Origin: Candidatus Mcinerneyibacteriota bacterium
GTDB taxonomy: Bacteria > AUK180 > JAQVHJ01
Length of the DNA: 6,191 nt
Assembly (NCBI GenBank): GCA_030630935.1
Contig: DAOVMD010000198.1
Location: 1 to 6,191, forward strand
Direction: 5' to 3'
Each line of letters begins with the position of its first letter. Position 1 is the first letter of the stretch. Positions 1 to 6,140 of the stretch are shown piece by piece. The translations under genes and the position numbers were made by a program. Below the pieces are notes generated by a model. It ran no database searches. It was not told the origin of the DNA and worked only from the letters and a program-made list of their open reading frames with translations.

Positions 1-2249
1 GGAATATACTTCTCATCAAGATGAATTCTTAGAAATGATTCATAATATTCTGAGTATTTACTCCATTTATATTCTCTTTTTTCTGAAACAAATATAACCG
101 GCATTTGAATGTGAAATTCCAATTCATTACCTTCATCATCAAATGGTCCAATAAAATTATAACGATCAACCAAATCTAAAGCCATCATATCTAATATTTC
201 ACTACTGGAACTTTTAATTATTTTCTTTTTATATTTAATAGCATATTTATAATCATCTGGTTTGTGTAGGAATTGAATAACTATTTCTATTTTATCTTTT
301 CCTTTTGGAATCAATTCTTCCGGAACTGTTTTTTCTATAATTCCATCAAATTCCGGGACAGGTGGTATTATTTTAAAACTCTTTAAATCTTTCTCTACAA
401 TTTTTGTTAAATAATAACAATCCATATCAAAAGCTTTCAATTTTATTTCTATTAGATTCTGATCTATCTTATAGTATTTAAACTTTTCTTGAACCAATAT
501 TCTTAAATCATTACAACGCTCATTATCAATATAATTTTTATCAGATTTTCTTTTACTTGTTTTGAACTTATTAATTTGAATCTTTAAATCTTGTGTGTTT
601 TTAGATATGTTTTTATTTATTTTATCTTTCAATTCTTCACTAAATTCATTTTTGTTCATTCGATAAATTAATATATCCGAAATTATATCATTTGATAGCT
701 TATATAATTTTTTTTCACTTAGAATCAGATCTTTATTTTTATCCTCCAGTAAAAAATATCTCTTAGAGAATTCTTTAAATTGGTTATCAATAAAAACCGA
801 ATACTTTTCATATTCCTCCATTTCTTTAGAATACTTCTTTATTTTTTCTTCAAGTTCATTAATAATTTCATTAAATCTAAAAGGATCAGATTTCCGTTGA
901 TTATAAATGTCTTCTCTTAATGGAACAATTCTTCTGTATATATCTTTGAATTCTTTGTTCTTTTTGGAATCTTCTTGATGTTGAAAAAAGAATCTTTTTT
1001 TCGAAAATATTTTATCAACTCTTTTTCTTACAGCAAGATATGTTTGAATTTTATTATCAAATTGTTTTAAATCTTCTTTTTTTTCTTTAATTCGTTTTTT
1101 TAAACTCTTTATTTTAAAGAAATATGCAGGTTTCCTATTATGATAGCGGATTATATATACTTCTTTTAATTCTATTTCAAAATAGGAATGAATTACCCTA
1201 TCTCTTGAGTACTTATGTATAATTATCATGTAATCTTTCCTTAAAATTAGGAGTTGATCTTCAATCCTATTATGTCGAATATGTTGAATGATAAAGAAGA
1301 ATATAAAGGATAGAATTAATAATATTATATACAAATTATTCTTTTTTAATATTAATCTTCTCTCCTTCTTGATAATTAGTTTTTTCTTCGTTTTCTTCAC
1401 ATATTGAAAAACCGTATATATTATCATCAATATCCATAAAGTTATAAAAACTCTAATGCTTGTGAAGAATAAAAGAGATTCTACTTTATAATAGTGATAA
1501 CTAAAACTACCAATGATAACGGTTAAATAATACAAGAAAAATACGAAGATTCCTGAAGAAAGAAAAAAAGTAAATAGTAAAACCGTTTTTTTATTTTTCA
1601 AAATCTCTCTCTTAATATATAAAATAATTTCAACTAAAATCAGTAAAAACGTAATTAGAAAAAACCATTTTATTTTTTCTAATAAAAAAAGAGGAGATCG
1701 GTCTCTTATCAAGTGATGAAGTATAGGGTAAAAAAGAAATGTAAAAATTAATAATGTAATGATTAATATATTTATTACTAACATTAAGGAAAAAAAATTA
1801 TCATTTTTTTTTGTTATTTTATACTGAATGAAATGATATAAAGTAAAGGCTAAATAAATCACAAAAATCAAAGTAATAATATTTAAAAAATGATAATAAA
1901 AATCAAAATAAAAAGTAAACCTCCAATGAAATAACCAGAAAACAAGAAATAATAAGAAAAATATTGAGTTTATGATTATATAAGAATTGACTATCACTTT
2001 AAACATAATTTTTTCAATTTTAATTTGTGTTAAAATATGTCTAACAATAATAAATAATATTATTGTAATTATCAAAAAAAATTGAATTGATCCTGTTAGG
2101 GGAAGTTTTAAAAAGAATGAAAAACTTTTTGCAAGGTAAGATAATCCCTGAATTTCAAAACAAGTCAATGCTATTAACATCCAATATAGTAAAAAAGTTA
2201 AGATAAAAAGTAGAAAATTCCCAACTTTTTTCAAAGCATTAATAAACAT
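1..2249 (-). CDS. Large nine-TM membrane protein with a periplasmic coiled-coil region and TonB C-terminal-like domain (3' end outside window)
   Basis: An ATG at 2249-2247 opens a frame that stays open to the window edge (749 codons plus 2 nt); AGGA at 2257-2260 is a modest ribosome site 7 nt upstream. I see nine hydrophobic segments, near residues 9-31, 55-73, 86-108, 120-141, 153-175, 194-212, 223-246, 259-281 and 305-321. Lys/Arg-rich loops (74-85, 142-152, 212-222, 282-304) alternate with poorly charged ones, which predicts N-in, C-out. Residues 322-628 are Lys/Glu-rich, with likely coiled coil near 380-412 and 459-485. Residues 629-721 resemble the TonB C-terminal fold: a PPVPEFDG start, beta-like IEIVIQF, KSSSSEILDMMALDLV in place of the usual SSG...LD.AAL, then NF.GP...G and a final MPVIFV. 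TonB-like domains normally contact outer-membrane or periplasmic partners. No HEXXH is present, so it is not a standard BlaR1/M56 peptidase. The role is unknown. The open frame is certain; the domain call is inference by eye. Confidence 0.85.
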   Translation of the reverse strand, partial: MFINALKKVGNFLLFILTFLLYWMLIALTCFEIQGLSYLAKSFSFFLKLPLTGSIQFFLIITIILFIIVRHILTQIKIEKIMFKVIVNSYIIINSIFFLLFLVFWLFHWRFTFYFDFYYHFLNIITLIFVIYLAFTLYHFIQYKITKKNDNFFSLMLVINILIITLLIFTFLFYPILHHLIRDRSPLFLLEKIKWFFLITFLLILVEIILYIKREILKNKKTVLLFTFFLSSGIFVFFLYYLTVIIGSFSYHYYKVESLLFFTSIRVFITLWILMIIYTVFQYVKKTKKKLIIKKERRLILKKNNLYIILLILSFIFFFIIQHIRHNRIEDQLLILRKDYMIIIHKYSRDRVIHSYFEIELKEVYIIRYHNRKPAYFFKIKSLKKRIKEKKEDLKQFDNKIQTYLAVRKRVDKIFSKKRFFFQHQEDSKKNKEFKDIYRRIVPLREDIYNQRKSDPFRFNEIINELEEKIKKYSKEMEEYEKYSVFIDNQFKEFSKRYFLLEDKNKDLILSEKKLYKLSNDIISDILIYRMNKNEFSEELKDKINKNISKNTQDLKIQINKFKTSKRKSDKNYIDNERCNDLRILVQEKFKYYKIDQNLIEIKLKAFDMDCYYLTKIVEKDLKSFKIIPPVPEFDGIIEKTVPEELIPKGKDKIEIVIQFLHKPDDYKYAIKYKKKIIKSSSSEILDMMALDLVDRYNFIGPFDDEGNELEFHIQMPVIFVSEKREYKWSKYSEYYESFLRIHLDEKYI

Positions 2250-2286
2250 AGCTCAATCCTACTAACTTGCTTTTAAGAAAAACATT

Positions 2287-2350
2287 AGATTGCCGCAGTC
2301 GTCGCAATACTCCTCCTGGACGCTTCGCTAGATCTTCGATGCGCAATGAG
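2287..2350. repeat. Degenerate palindromic dispersed-repeat-like segment
   Basis: This stretch is visibly richer in G and C than the flanking genes. It begins AGATTGC and ends GCGCAATGAG, with an internal inverted pair ATTGC (2289-2293) and GCAAT (2304-2308), and motifs such as GACGCTTCGCTAG between. This layout resembles the dispersed palindromic repeats of the type CATTGCGAGG...AAGCAATCT found between genes in many bacterial genomes. It lies in the gap between transketolase and the large membrane protein gene. I see no convincing promoter for the membrane protein here. Membership of a repeat family is inferred from a single copy. Confidence 0.4.
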
Positions 2351-2388
2351 AAAATGGAGTTGTCGGACAGTCTTCGCGTTGTACAGGG

Positions 2389-2440
2389 TCTGCTCTCTGT
2401 TCTCAGATCTCTGTTATCTGTGAGGTTAACAGAGTTAACC
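2389..2440 (-). repeat. GGTTAAC-palindrome repeat, copy 1, overlapping the transketolase stop codon
   Basis: Read on the minus strand, it starts with GGTTAACTCTGTTAACC (2440-2424), a 7-bp stem with a TCT loop. A purine-rich tail follows with recurring words ACAGAGA, CTGAGAACAG and GAGCAGA. The same 17-nt palindrome and the word CTGAGAACAG recur in the opposite orientation at 5731-5800. The last sense codon and stop of transketolase (GGT TAA) are the first six bases of the element. No T-run follows the hairpin, so it is not a classical intrinsic terminator. Confidence 0.65.
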
Positions 2441-4402
2441 GAATTGCTGTTTTACTTTCCTTACTATATTTTCTACTGTGAATCCGAATTCCTTAAATAC
2501 TTTTGAGCCTGGAGCTGATTCCCCGAATCTTTCAATACCGATAACAATGCCATTTAGCCCGGTAAATTTTTCCCAGCCGATTGTCTGACCTGCTTCAACT
2601 GCAACTCGTTTTGTAACGGTCTTTGGTAAAACCTTCTCTTTATAATCATCTGATTGTTCATCAAAGAGTCTCCAGCATGGGATTGAAACAACTCTGACTT
2701 TCATGCCATCAGCTGCTAATTTTTCTTTTGCTTCGATTAAAAGATGTACTTCAGAACCTGCTCCGATTAAAATCACTTCAGGCGTTCCATCGCAATCAGA
2801 GAGGATGTACCCGCCTTTTGCGACTCCCTCTTTCACCGGATATTTTTCCAGGTTCATTGTAGGTAATGCCTGTCTTGTCAGGATCAATGCGGATGGTCCT
2901 TGATATCTTAAAGCAATTTTCCAGGCTTCGACTGTTTCATTTGCATCTGCCGGACGTAATACATAGAGGTTCGGGATTAGCCTTAATGACATAACATGTT
3001 CAATAGGTTGATGAGTTGGTCCGTCTTCCCCAACCCCTATACTATCATGAGTAAATATAAAAATTGAACGTGTCTTCATAAGTGCCGCTAACCTGATTGA
3101 ATGTCTCATATAATCTGAAAAGACCAGGAATGTTGCACCAAAAGGAATAATCCCATTATGTAAAGCCATCCCGTTTACAATCGCTCCCATTGCATGTTCT
3201 CTAATACCAAATCTAATATTTCTTTCAGGGAATTTACTGAAATCAGTTTTATTAGATGGTGCAAGGTCAGCTGACCCACCAATTAATTGAGGGATATGTT
3301 CTGCAAGAATGTTCAGGATTTTCCCTGATACAGACCGGGAAGCGACACCTTTATTTTCCATTTTAAATTCAGGAAGGATTGCATCCAAATCAATTGAGCA
3401 TTCGTTTTTAATCTGTTGATTAAATAACTCAGCATCGTCTTTGAATTTAGTTTTGTACTCATCAAATTTCAAATTCCAGTCATCTTCATACTTCTTCCCA
3501 TTTACCTTAAAGTTCTCAGTGAAATCCTTCAGTTCATCAGGAACATAGAATGTCGTGTCTACTGGCCATTTAAAGAATTCCTTTGTCTTTTTCATATCAT
3601 CAGGACCGAGAGGTGAACCGTGGGCTTTTTCTGAATCCTGTTTTGGACTACCATATCCAATATGCGTTCGAATTTTTATAATTGATGGTCTTCCATGATC
3701 GCCCTGAGCAATCTTAATTGCAGTTGAAAGCTCATCAATATCATTACCATCATCGACTTCAAGTGTATGCCATCTGTAAGAAGAAAATCTCTTCAAGACA
3801 TCTTCAGTGAATGTAATTTTTGTCTTACCTTCAATTGAAATTTTATTATCATCATATAGGTAAATAAGTTTCCCGAGTTTCAAATGCCCTGCCAAGGACG
3901 CGGCTTCTGAAGTTATTCCTTCCATTAAATCACCATCAGAAATCAAGGCATAAGTAAAATGGTTAATTATCTCATTACTACCTTTATTAAACTGTTTAGC
4001 GAGATACTTTTCGGCAAGAGCCATACCAACTCCCATTGCGAAACCTTGACCTAATGGACCGGTGGTTGCTTCAACACCTGGTGTAAAGGAATGTTCAGGG
4101 TGACCCGGTGTTTTACTTCCCCATTGCCTGAATTGTTTTAACTCTTCCATTGGAAGGTCATAACCGAATAAATATAATGCTGCATATAATAATGCCGAAC
4201 CATGACCTGCAGATAATATAAATCTATCACGGTTAAACCAATCAGGATTCATTGGATTAAACCTCATGAATTTTGACCATAAAGTATAAAGGATTGGTGC
4301 CGCACCTAATGGTAAACCCGGATGACCGGAGTTCGCAGCATCGACCATATCTATTGACAACATTCTAAGTGTATTGATCGTTAACTTATCTTTCTTTTCC
4401 AA
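2435..4402 (-). CDS. tkt: Transketolase (full length, TTG start)
   Basis: Transketolase moves a two-carbon ketol unit between sugar phosphates in the non-oxidative pentose phosphate pathway, using thiamine diphosphate and a divalent metal in the cytoplasm. At 655 residues it has the usual length and all three domains. The N-terminal domain has SGHPG with His27, SAGHG with His67, His101, TGPLGQG (114-120), the cofactor/metal motif SDGDLMEG (155-162) with DDN (184-186), and His260. The middle domain has Arg355, GGSADLAPS (374-382), the catalytic Glu401 within IREHAMG, and His451, Asp459 and His463 in HDSIGVGEDGPTHQP. The C-terminal domain ends with the typical FGESAPG...FGFT. The start codon is TTG at 4402-4400, chosen because of the strong AGGAGG upstream and the family-like N-terminus; the next Met is residue 14. 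It lies 35 nt after the peroxiredoxin stop and probably shares its transcript. The last codon and stop fall inside a repeat. Confidence 0.97.
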   Translation of the reverse strand: MEKKDKLTINTLRMLSIDMVDAANSGHPGLPLGAAPILYTLWSKFMRFNPMNPDWFNRDRFILSAGHGSALLYAALYLFGYDLPMEELKQFRQWGSKTPGHPEHSFTPGVEATTGPLGQGFAMGVGMALAEKYLAKQFNKGSNEIINHFTYALISDGDLMEGITSEAASLAGHLKLGKLIYLYDDNKISIEGKTKITFTEDVLKRFSSYRWHTLEVDDGNDIDELSTAIKIAQGDHGRPSIIKIRTHIGYGSPKQDSEKAHGSPLGPDDMKKTKEFFKWPVDTTFYVPDELKDFTENFKVNGKKYEDDWNLKFDEYKTKFKDDAELFNQQIKNECSIDLDAILPEFKMENKGVASRSVSGKILNILAEHIPQLIGGSADLAPSNKTDFSKFPERNIRFGIREHAMGAIVNGMALHNGIIPFGATFLVFSDYMRHSIRLAALMKTRSIFIFTHDSIGVGEDGPTHQPIEHVMSLRLIPNLYVLRPADANETVEAWKIALRYQGPSALILTRQALPTMNLEKYPVKEGVAKGGYILSDCDGTPEVILIGAGSEVHLLIEAKEKLAADGMKVRVVSIPCWRLFDEQSDDYKEKVLPKTVTKRVAVEAGQTIGWEKFTGLNGIVIGIERFGESAPGSKVFKEFGFTVENIVRKVKQQFG

Positions 4403-4407
4403 AATTT

Positions 4408-4413
4408 CCTCCT
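4408..4413 (-). promoter_or_regulatory. Ribosome binding site deciding the TTG start of transketolase
   Basis: The minus strand reads AGGAGG, then a 5-nt spacer, then TTG. No ATG lies between this site and residue 14, so the near-perfect Shine-Dalgarno fixes initiation at the TTG. Confidence 0.85.
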
Positions 4414-4437
4414 GTAGTTAATTTCTTCATTCCAGCC

Positions 4438-4908
4438 CTACTTCTTCTTTATTGCATCTAAAACCTCATTGATATCGGGAAGCGCTTTGATCGGGTAAAG
4501 TTTTGCCCAAACAATCTTACCATTCTCGTCAATCAGAATATTTGCTCTACCGGAAAATCCAAGTCTATCAATAAAGTTTTCATATTTCTTAGAGATTTCA
4601 CCATGGGGCCAAAAATCAGAGATTAATTTTAAATTCTTTAGTCCCATTTCATCTGACCAAGCTTTCTTTGATGGTGTTGAATCCACACTAACTCCTAACG
4701 GTATCGTAGCATTATCTTCAAATACCTTATAATTATTTTCAATGGAAAGCATCTGCTCTCTGCAGACCGATGTCCAAGCTAATGGATGAAAAGATAATAA
4801 AACCTTTTTCCCTTTAAAATTACTCAAAGATATTTCTTGATCAAATTGGTCCTTTAGTCTGAAATTCGGTGCATCTTCTCCAATTTTAATTAATCTCAAC
4901 TCAACCAT
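4438..4908 (-). CDS. One-cysteine peroxiredoxin (AhpE/Bcp-like, redoxin fold)
   Basis: Peroxiredoxins reduce hydrogen peroxide and organic hydroperoxides through a reactive cysteine in the cytoplasm. This 156-residue protein has the compact length of the AhpE/Bcp-like group. It opens with the usual IGEDAPNFRLKDQFDQEISL. The active-site motif PxxxTxxC is present as PLAWTSVC, with Pro42, Thr46 and the peroxidatic Cys49; Arg121 in GRANILID is the likely active-site arginine. Cys49 is the only cysteine, so there is no resolving cysteine within the chain and recycling must use an outside thiol or a partner protein. The ATG at 4908 is preceded by AGGAGG (4915-4920) with 6-nt spacing. It heads a probable two-gene operon with transketolase, driven by the promoter at 5041-5069. 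The exact subgroup (AhpE or Bcp/PrxQ) is uncertain. Confidence 0.93.
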   Translation of the reverse strand: MVELRLIKIGEDAPNFRLKDQFDQEISLSNFKGKKVLLSFHPLAWTSVCREQMLSIENNYKVFEDNATIPLGVSVDSTPSKKAWSDEMGLKNLKLISDFWPHGEISKKYENFIDRLGFSGRANILIDENGKIVWAKLYPIKALPDINEVLDAIKKK

Positions 4909-5034
4909 TTTTAACCTCCTATTTTAAATAAACTACTCCGGTGATATTACCTTATTGTTTGACCGGATATCAATAATCCGAAGATTCTTCTCAATATTAA
5001 TACAAAAGAACACAACTCATCCCTTTTCCCTGTA
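4909..5034 (-). promoter_or_regulatory. 5' leader of the peroxiredoxin-transketolase transcript
   Basis: If transcription starts about 7 nt beyond the -10 box, the leader is roughly 125 nt, long for a housekeeping gene. It contains two small inverted repeats that share bases and cannot form together: CGGAT/ATCCG (arms 4964-4968 and 4976-4980, 7-nt loop) and CCGGT/ACCGG (arms 4938-4942 and 4962-4966, 19-nt loop). I do not recognise a known riboswitch. Regulation by these structures is speculation; the stems are only 5 bp. Confidence 0.35.
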
Positions 5035-5040
5035 ATTGTA

Positions 5041-5069
5041 AATATACAATAAATTATTGAAATTGTCAA
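5041..5069 (-). promoter_or_regulatory. Strong sigma70-type promoter for the peroxiredoxin-transketolase operon
   Basis: On the minus strand the -35 box is TTGACA (5069-5064, perfect), the spacer is 17 nt and the -10 box is TATATT (5046-5041, five of six). It lies in the gap just after the lipoprotein stop codon and points at the peroxiredoxin gene. I see no intrinsic terminator between the lipoprotein stop and this promoter, so some read-through from the lipoprotein gene is possible. Confidence 0.8.
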
Positions 5070-5096
5070 GTAAAAAGAAAATTAAAAAATGAAGAA

Positions 5097-5378
5097 TTAT
5101 TTATAATACTTTTCCGCATCATCTAAGAACTTTGTCCAATCATCTGTCTGATAAAGCTTTGTGATACCCTCTCCATATTTTTTCATTACTTCTGCATTGT
5201 TAAGATCATATTTTTCAATGGCTGCGTATTTCTGATCATCAGTACCATAGTTTGTTGTTGCATAAAGTTCTAGTAAGTGCTCTCTATTGTCAGGATCAAA
5301 CTTAACCTTACCGCCACCACAACTGGCTAAACTAATTATAAATAATACTAGTAACAAACCAACAATGACCTTTTTCAT
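5097..5378 (-). CDS. Small lipoprotein of unknown function
   Basis: The 93-residue product begins with two lysines, a hydrophobic stretch (residues 4-16) and the lipobox LASC with Cys20. This is a clear signal-peptidase-II signal, giving a lipid-anchored mature protein of about 74 residues starting CGGG. The residue after Cys is Gly, not the Asp that marks inner-membrane retention in enterobacteria; that rule may not hold here. The mature part is charged and probably helical (NREHLLELYATTNYG, DDQKYAAIEKYD, a Tyr/Lys-rich end). I recognise no family. The ATG at 5378 is preceded by a G-rich site (AGGGGG, 5393-5388) at about 9 nt, and a promoter lies at 5417-5445. It appears to be a single-gene unit upstream of the peroxiredoxin operon. 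Confidence 0.88.
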   Translation of the reverse strand: MKKVIVGLLLVLFIISLASCGGGKVKFDPDNREHLLELYATTNYGTDDQKYAAIEKYDLNNAEVMKKYGEGITKLYQTDDWTKFLDDAEKYYK

Positions 5379-5416
5379 TTAATTTCACCCCCTTTTGGTG
5401 ATTTTAAATCATAAAT

Positions 5417-5445
5417 AGTTTAACATACTTTAATATAAAAATCAA
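5417..5445 (-). promoter_or_regulatory. Candidate promoter of the lipoprotein gene
   Basis: On the minus strand TTGATT (5445-5440) and TAAACT (5422-5417) are separated by 17 nt. Each box matches the sigma70 consensus at four of six positions, and the site is about 40 nt from the ATG, the expected distance. It is moderate in quality but the only good candidate in the gap. Confidence 0.5.
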
Positions 5446-5556
5446 ACGTTTTTTAGGGGACGTGGGTTGCATTTCGTTGCAGTATTATTTTTACTTCAGA
5501 GTTATCGCATCACGAGCAAAGCATGTGATGAACTCCATAGATGAACTCCTTAATTG

Positions 5557-5598
5557 TTTCATACGGGAGGATTAAGTTATTTAAACACCCGCATGAAA
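5557..5598. repeat. Inverted repeat, 11-bp arms
   Basis: TTTCATACGGG (5557-5567) and CCCGCATGAAA (5588-5598) pair at 10 of 11 positions; the remaining pair is a G-U wobble if transcribed from the minus strand. The 20-nt loop is AT-rich. No T-run follows, so a terminator role is not supported. Confidence 0.55.
5561..5595 (+). repeat. Diverged 35-bp direct repeat, copy A
   Basis: It runs from ATACGGGAGG to GCATG. It aligns without gaps to copy B at 5693-5727 with 25 of 35 identical bases; the ends (ATAYGGGAGG and GCATG) are the best conserved parts. Confidence 0.4.
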
Positions 5599-5620
5599 AT
5601 ATTAATCGGATATTTGATTC

Positions 5621-5658
5621 ATACAGTAGGGGCTTCCGGACGGACGCCCTTATCGTAT
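5621..5658. repeat. Long hairpin, 13-position stem
   Basis: ATACAGTAGGGGC (5621-5633) folds against GCCCTTATCGTAT (5646-5658) with one mismatch and two G-U pairs; the 12-nt loop is GC-rich (TTCCGGACGGAC). It is the strongest hairpin in the gene-free stretch apart from the terminator and the intron domains. It has no T-run on either side. It could be the core of a small palindromic element or a structured RNA. Confidence 0.5.
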
Positions 5659-5692
5659 TAACTAAGTATCCCGTAAAGATTTGATATGTTCG

Positions 5693-5727
5693 ATATGGGA
5701 GGGTTAAATTCTTTTAATCAGGGCATG
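5693..5727 (+). repeat. Diverged 35-bp direct repeat, copy B
   Basis: It is the partner of 5561-5595, 132 nt downstream. It starts ATATGGGAGG and ends GCATG, directly before the GGTTAAC palindrome. Unlike copy A it does not form the 11-bp inverted repeat. Confidence 0.4.
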
Positions 5728-5800
5728 TTTGGTTAACTCTGTTAACCAAACCGAGAGCTGAGAACTGAGAACAGTTGTTTTATAGAAAGCAGATAGCAGA
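5728..5800 (+). repeat. GGTTAAC-palindrome repeat, copy 2
   Basis: GGTTAACTCTGTTAACC at 5731-5747 is identical to the copy at the end of transketolase but on the opposite strand. Here the stem extends by TTT/AAA to 10 perfect base pairs around a TCT loop (5728-5750). The tail has related words: GAGAGCTGAGAACTGAGAAC, then AGCAGATAGCAGA. Confidence 0.65.
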
Positions 5801-5857
5801 AAAGGGAAATGTTTATCTTATTGTTCAGTAAAAGTATGAGTAAGAGGCGTTTGAGAT

Positions 5858-5880
5858 AAAAAACTCCCCGATTAGGGGAG
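5858..5880 (-). terminator. Rho-independent terminator, minus strand
   Basis: CTCCCC (5864-5869) and GGGGAG (5875-5880) form a GC-rich 6-bp stem with a 5-nt loop. On the minus strand it is followed at once by six T residues (5863-5858). It is nested in a weaker outer inverted repeat, AGTAAGAG (5839-5846) with CTCTTACT (5885-5892). No T-run follows on the plus strand, so it stops transcripts coming from the intron side and insulates the lipoprotein gene from them. Confidence 0.8.
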
Positions 5881-5967
5881 CTAACTCTTACTTCTTACTC
5901 GAACTGAAGTTTCCAAGAGGAAACTTTTCCCCGACACCGTTTGGGATACAATGCTTTGGTTCGGGAA
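5881..5967 (-). other. Structured stretch just upstream of the terminator (possible small RNA or 3' UTR)
   Basis: Read on the minus strand, two hairpins precede the terminator. The first pairs TTCCCGA (5967-5961) with TCGGGGAA (5934-5927) with one bulged G. The second is a perfect 8-bp stem, AAGTTTCC/GGAAACTT (5926-5919 and 5914-5907), with a 4-nt loop. Together with the terminator this gives three consecutive stems in about 110 nt, a plan common in small RNAs and 3' UTRs. No convincing minus-strand promoter is visible upstream and no RNA family is recognised. Confidence 0.25.
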
Positions 5968-6092
5968 GAAATAATTAAAAAATAATGTTTTGTTTGTTTT
6001 TTCAGCGTGTTCAGTGTGTGAAGTTTACCCCGAATCTCTACGTAGTTCGAGGTGGTTAATTTTTATTTTTGCTTTTCTTTTTTTGTCGAGTA

Positions 6093-6133
6093 GGCGCTTC
6101 GTCCTCATAAATTTTATAATGAGAACGAGCGCC
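6093..6133 (-). ncRNA. Group II intron domain VI with branch-point adenosine
   Basis: The minus-strand arms GGCGCT plus CGTTCTCAT (6133-6119) pair with ATGAGGACG plus AGCGCC (6108-6100 and 6098-6093), giving 15 pairs around a 10-nt loop. The only interruption is one unpaired A, at 6099 (or equivalently 6098). A single bulged A on the 3' side, 8-9 nt from the intron end, is the hallmark of the branch point used for lariat formation. Confidence 0.8.
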
Positions 6134-6140
6134 CCTCACA

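Larger units (their letters stand above)
5446..6089. other. Gene-free region of hairpins and repeats
   Basis: I find no convincing protein-coding gene here on either strand. Besides the repeats, hairpins and terminator listed separately, it holds an inverted pair CATCAC (5508-5513) and GTGATG (5525-5530), and the tandem word GATGAACTCC at 5527-5536 and 5540-5549. A hairpin lies at about 6028-6054; on the minus strand its arms ACCTCGAA and TTCGGGGT pair fully, allowing G-U. The stretch from 5985 to 6089 (minus strand) is A-rich with words such as CACTGAACACGCTGAAAA, resembling degenerate dispersed-repeat DNA. Confidence 0.6.

Noticed and set aside
1-2249. Histidine kinase or M56 (BlaR1-type) peptidase for the large membrane protein
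   Set aside because: I found no H-box or ATP-binding motifs and no HEXXH zinc motif in the 749 visible residues.
2267-2506. Plus-strand frame of 79 codons overlapping the end of transketolase
   Set aside because: It runs antisense through the repeat-filled gap and the transketolase 3' end, has no clear ribosome site, and its product looks like translated repeat DNA.
2703-2903. Plus-strand frame of 66 codons inside transketolase
   Set aside because: It lies wholly antisense to a conserved gene and has no independent support.
5907-5928. 8-bp hairpin followed by TTTT as a plus-strand terminator
   Set aside because: The T-run is mostly part of the stem and is followed by CCCC; there is no plus-strand gene for it to serve.
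5446-6089. CRISPR array or tRNA gene in the gene-free region
   Set aside because: The repeats are few, diverged and irregularly spaced, and no cloverleaf-like arrangement was seen.
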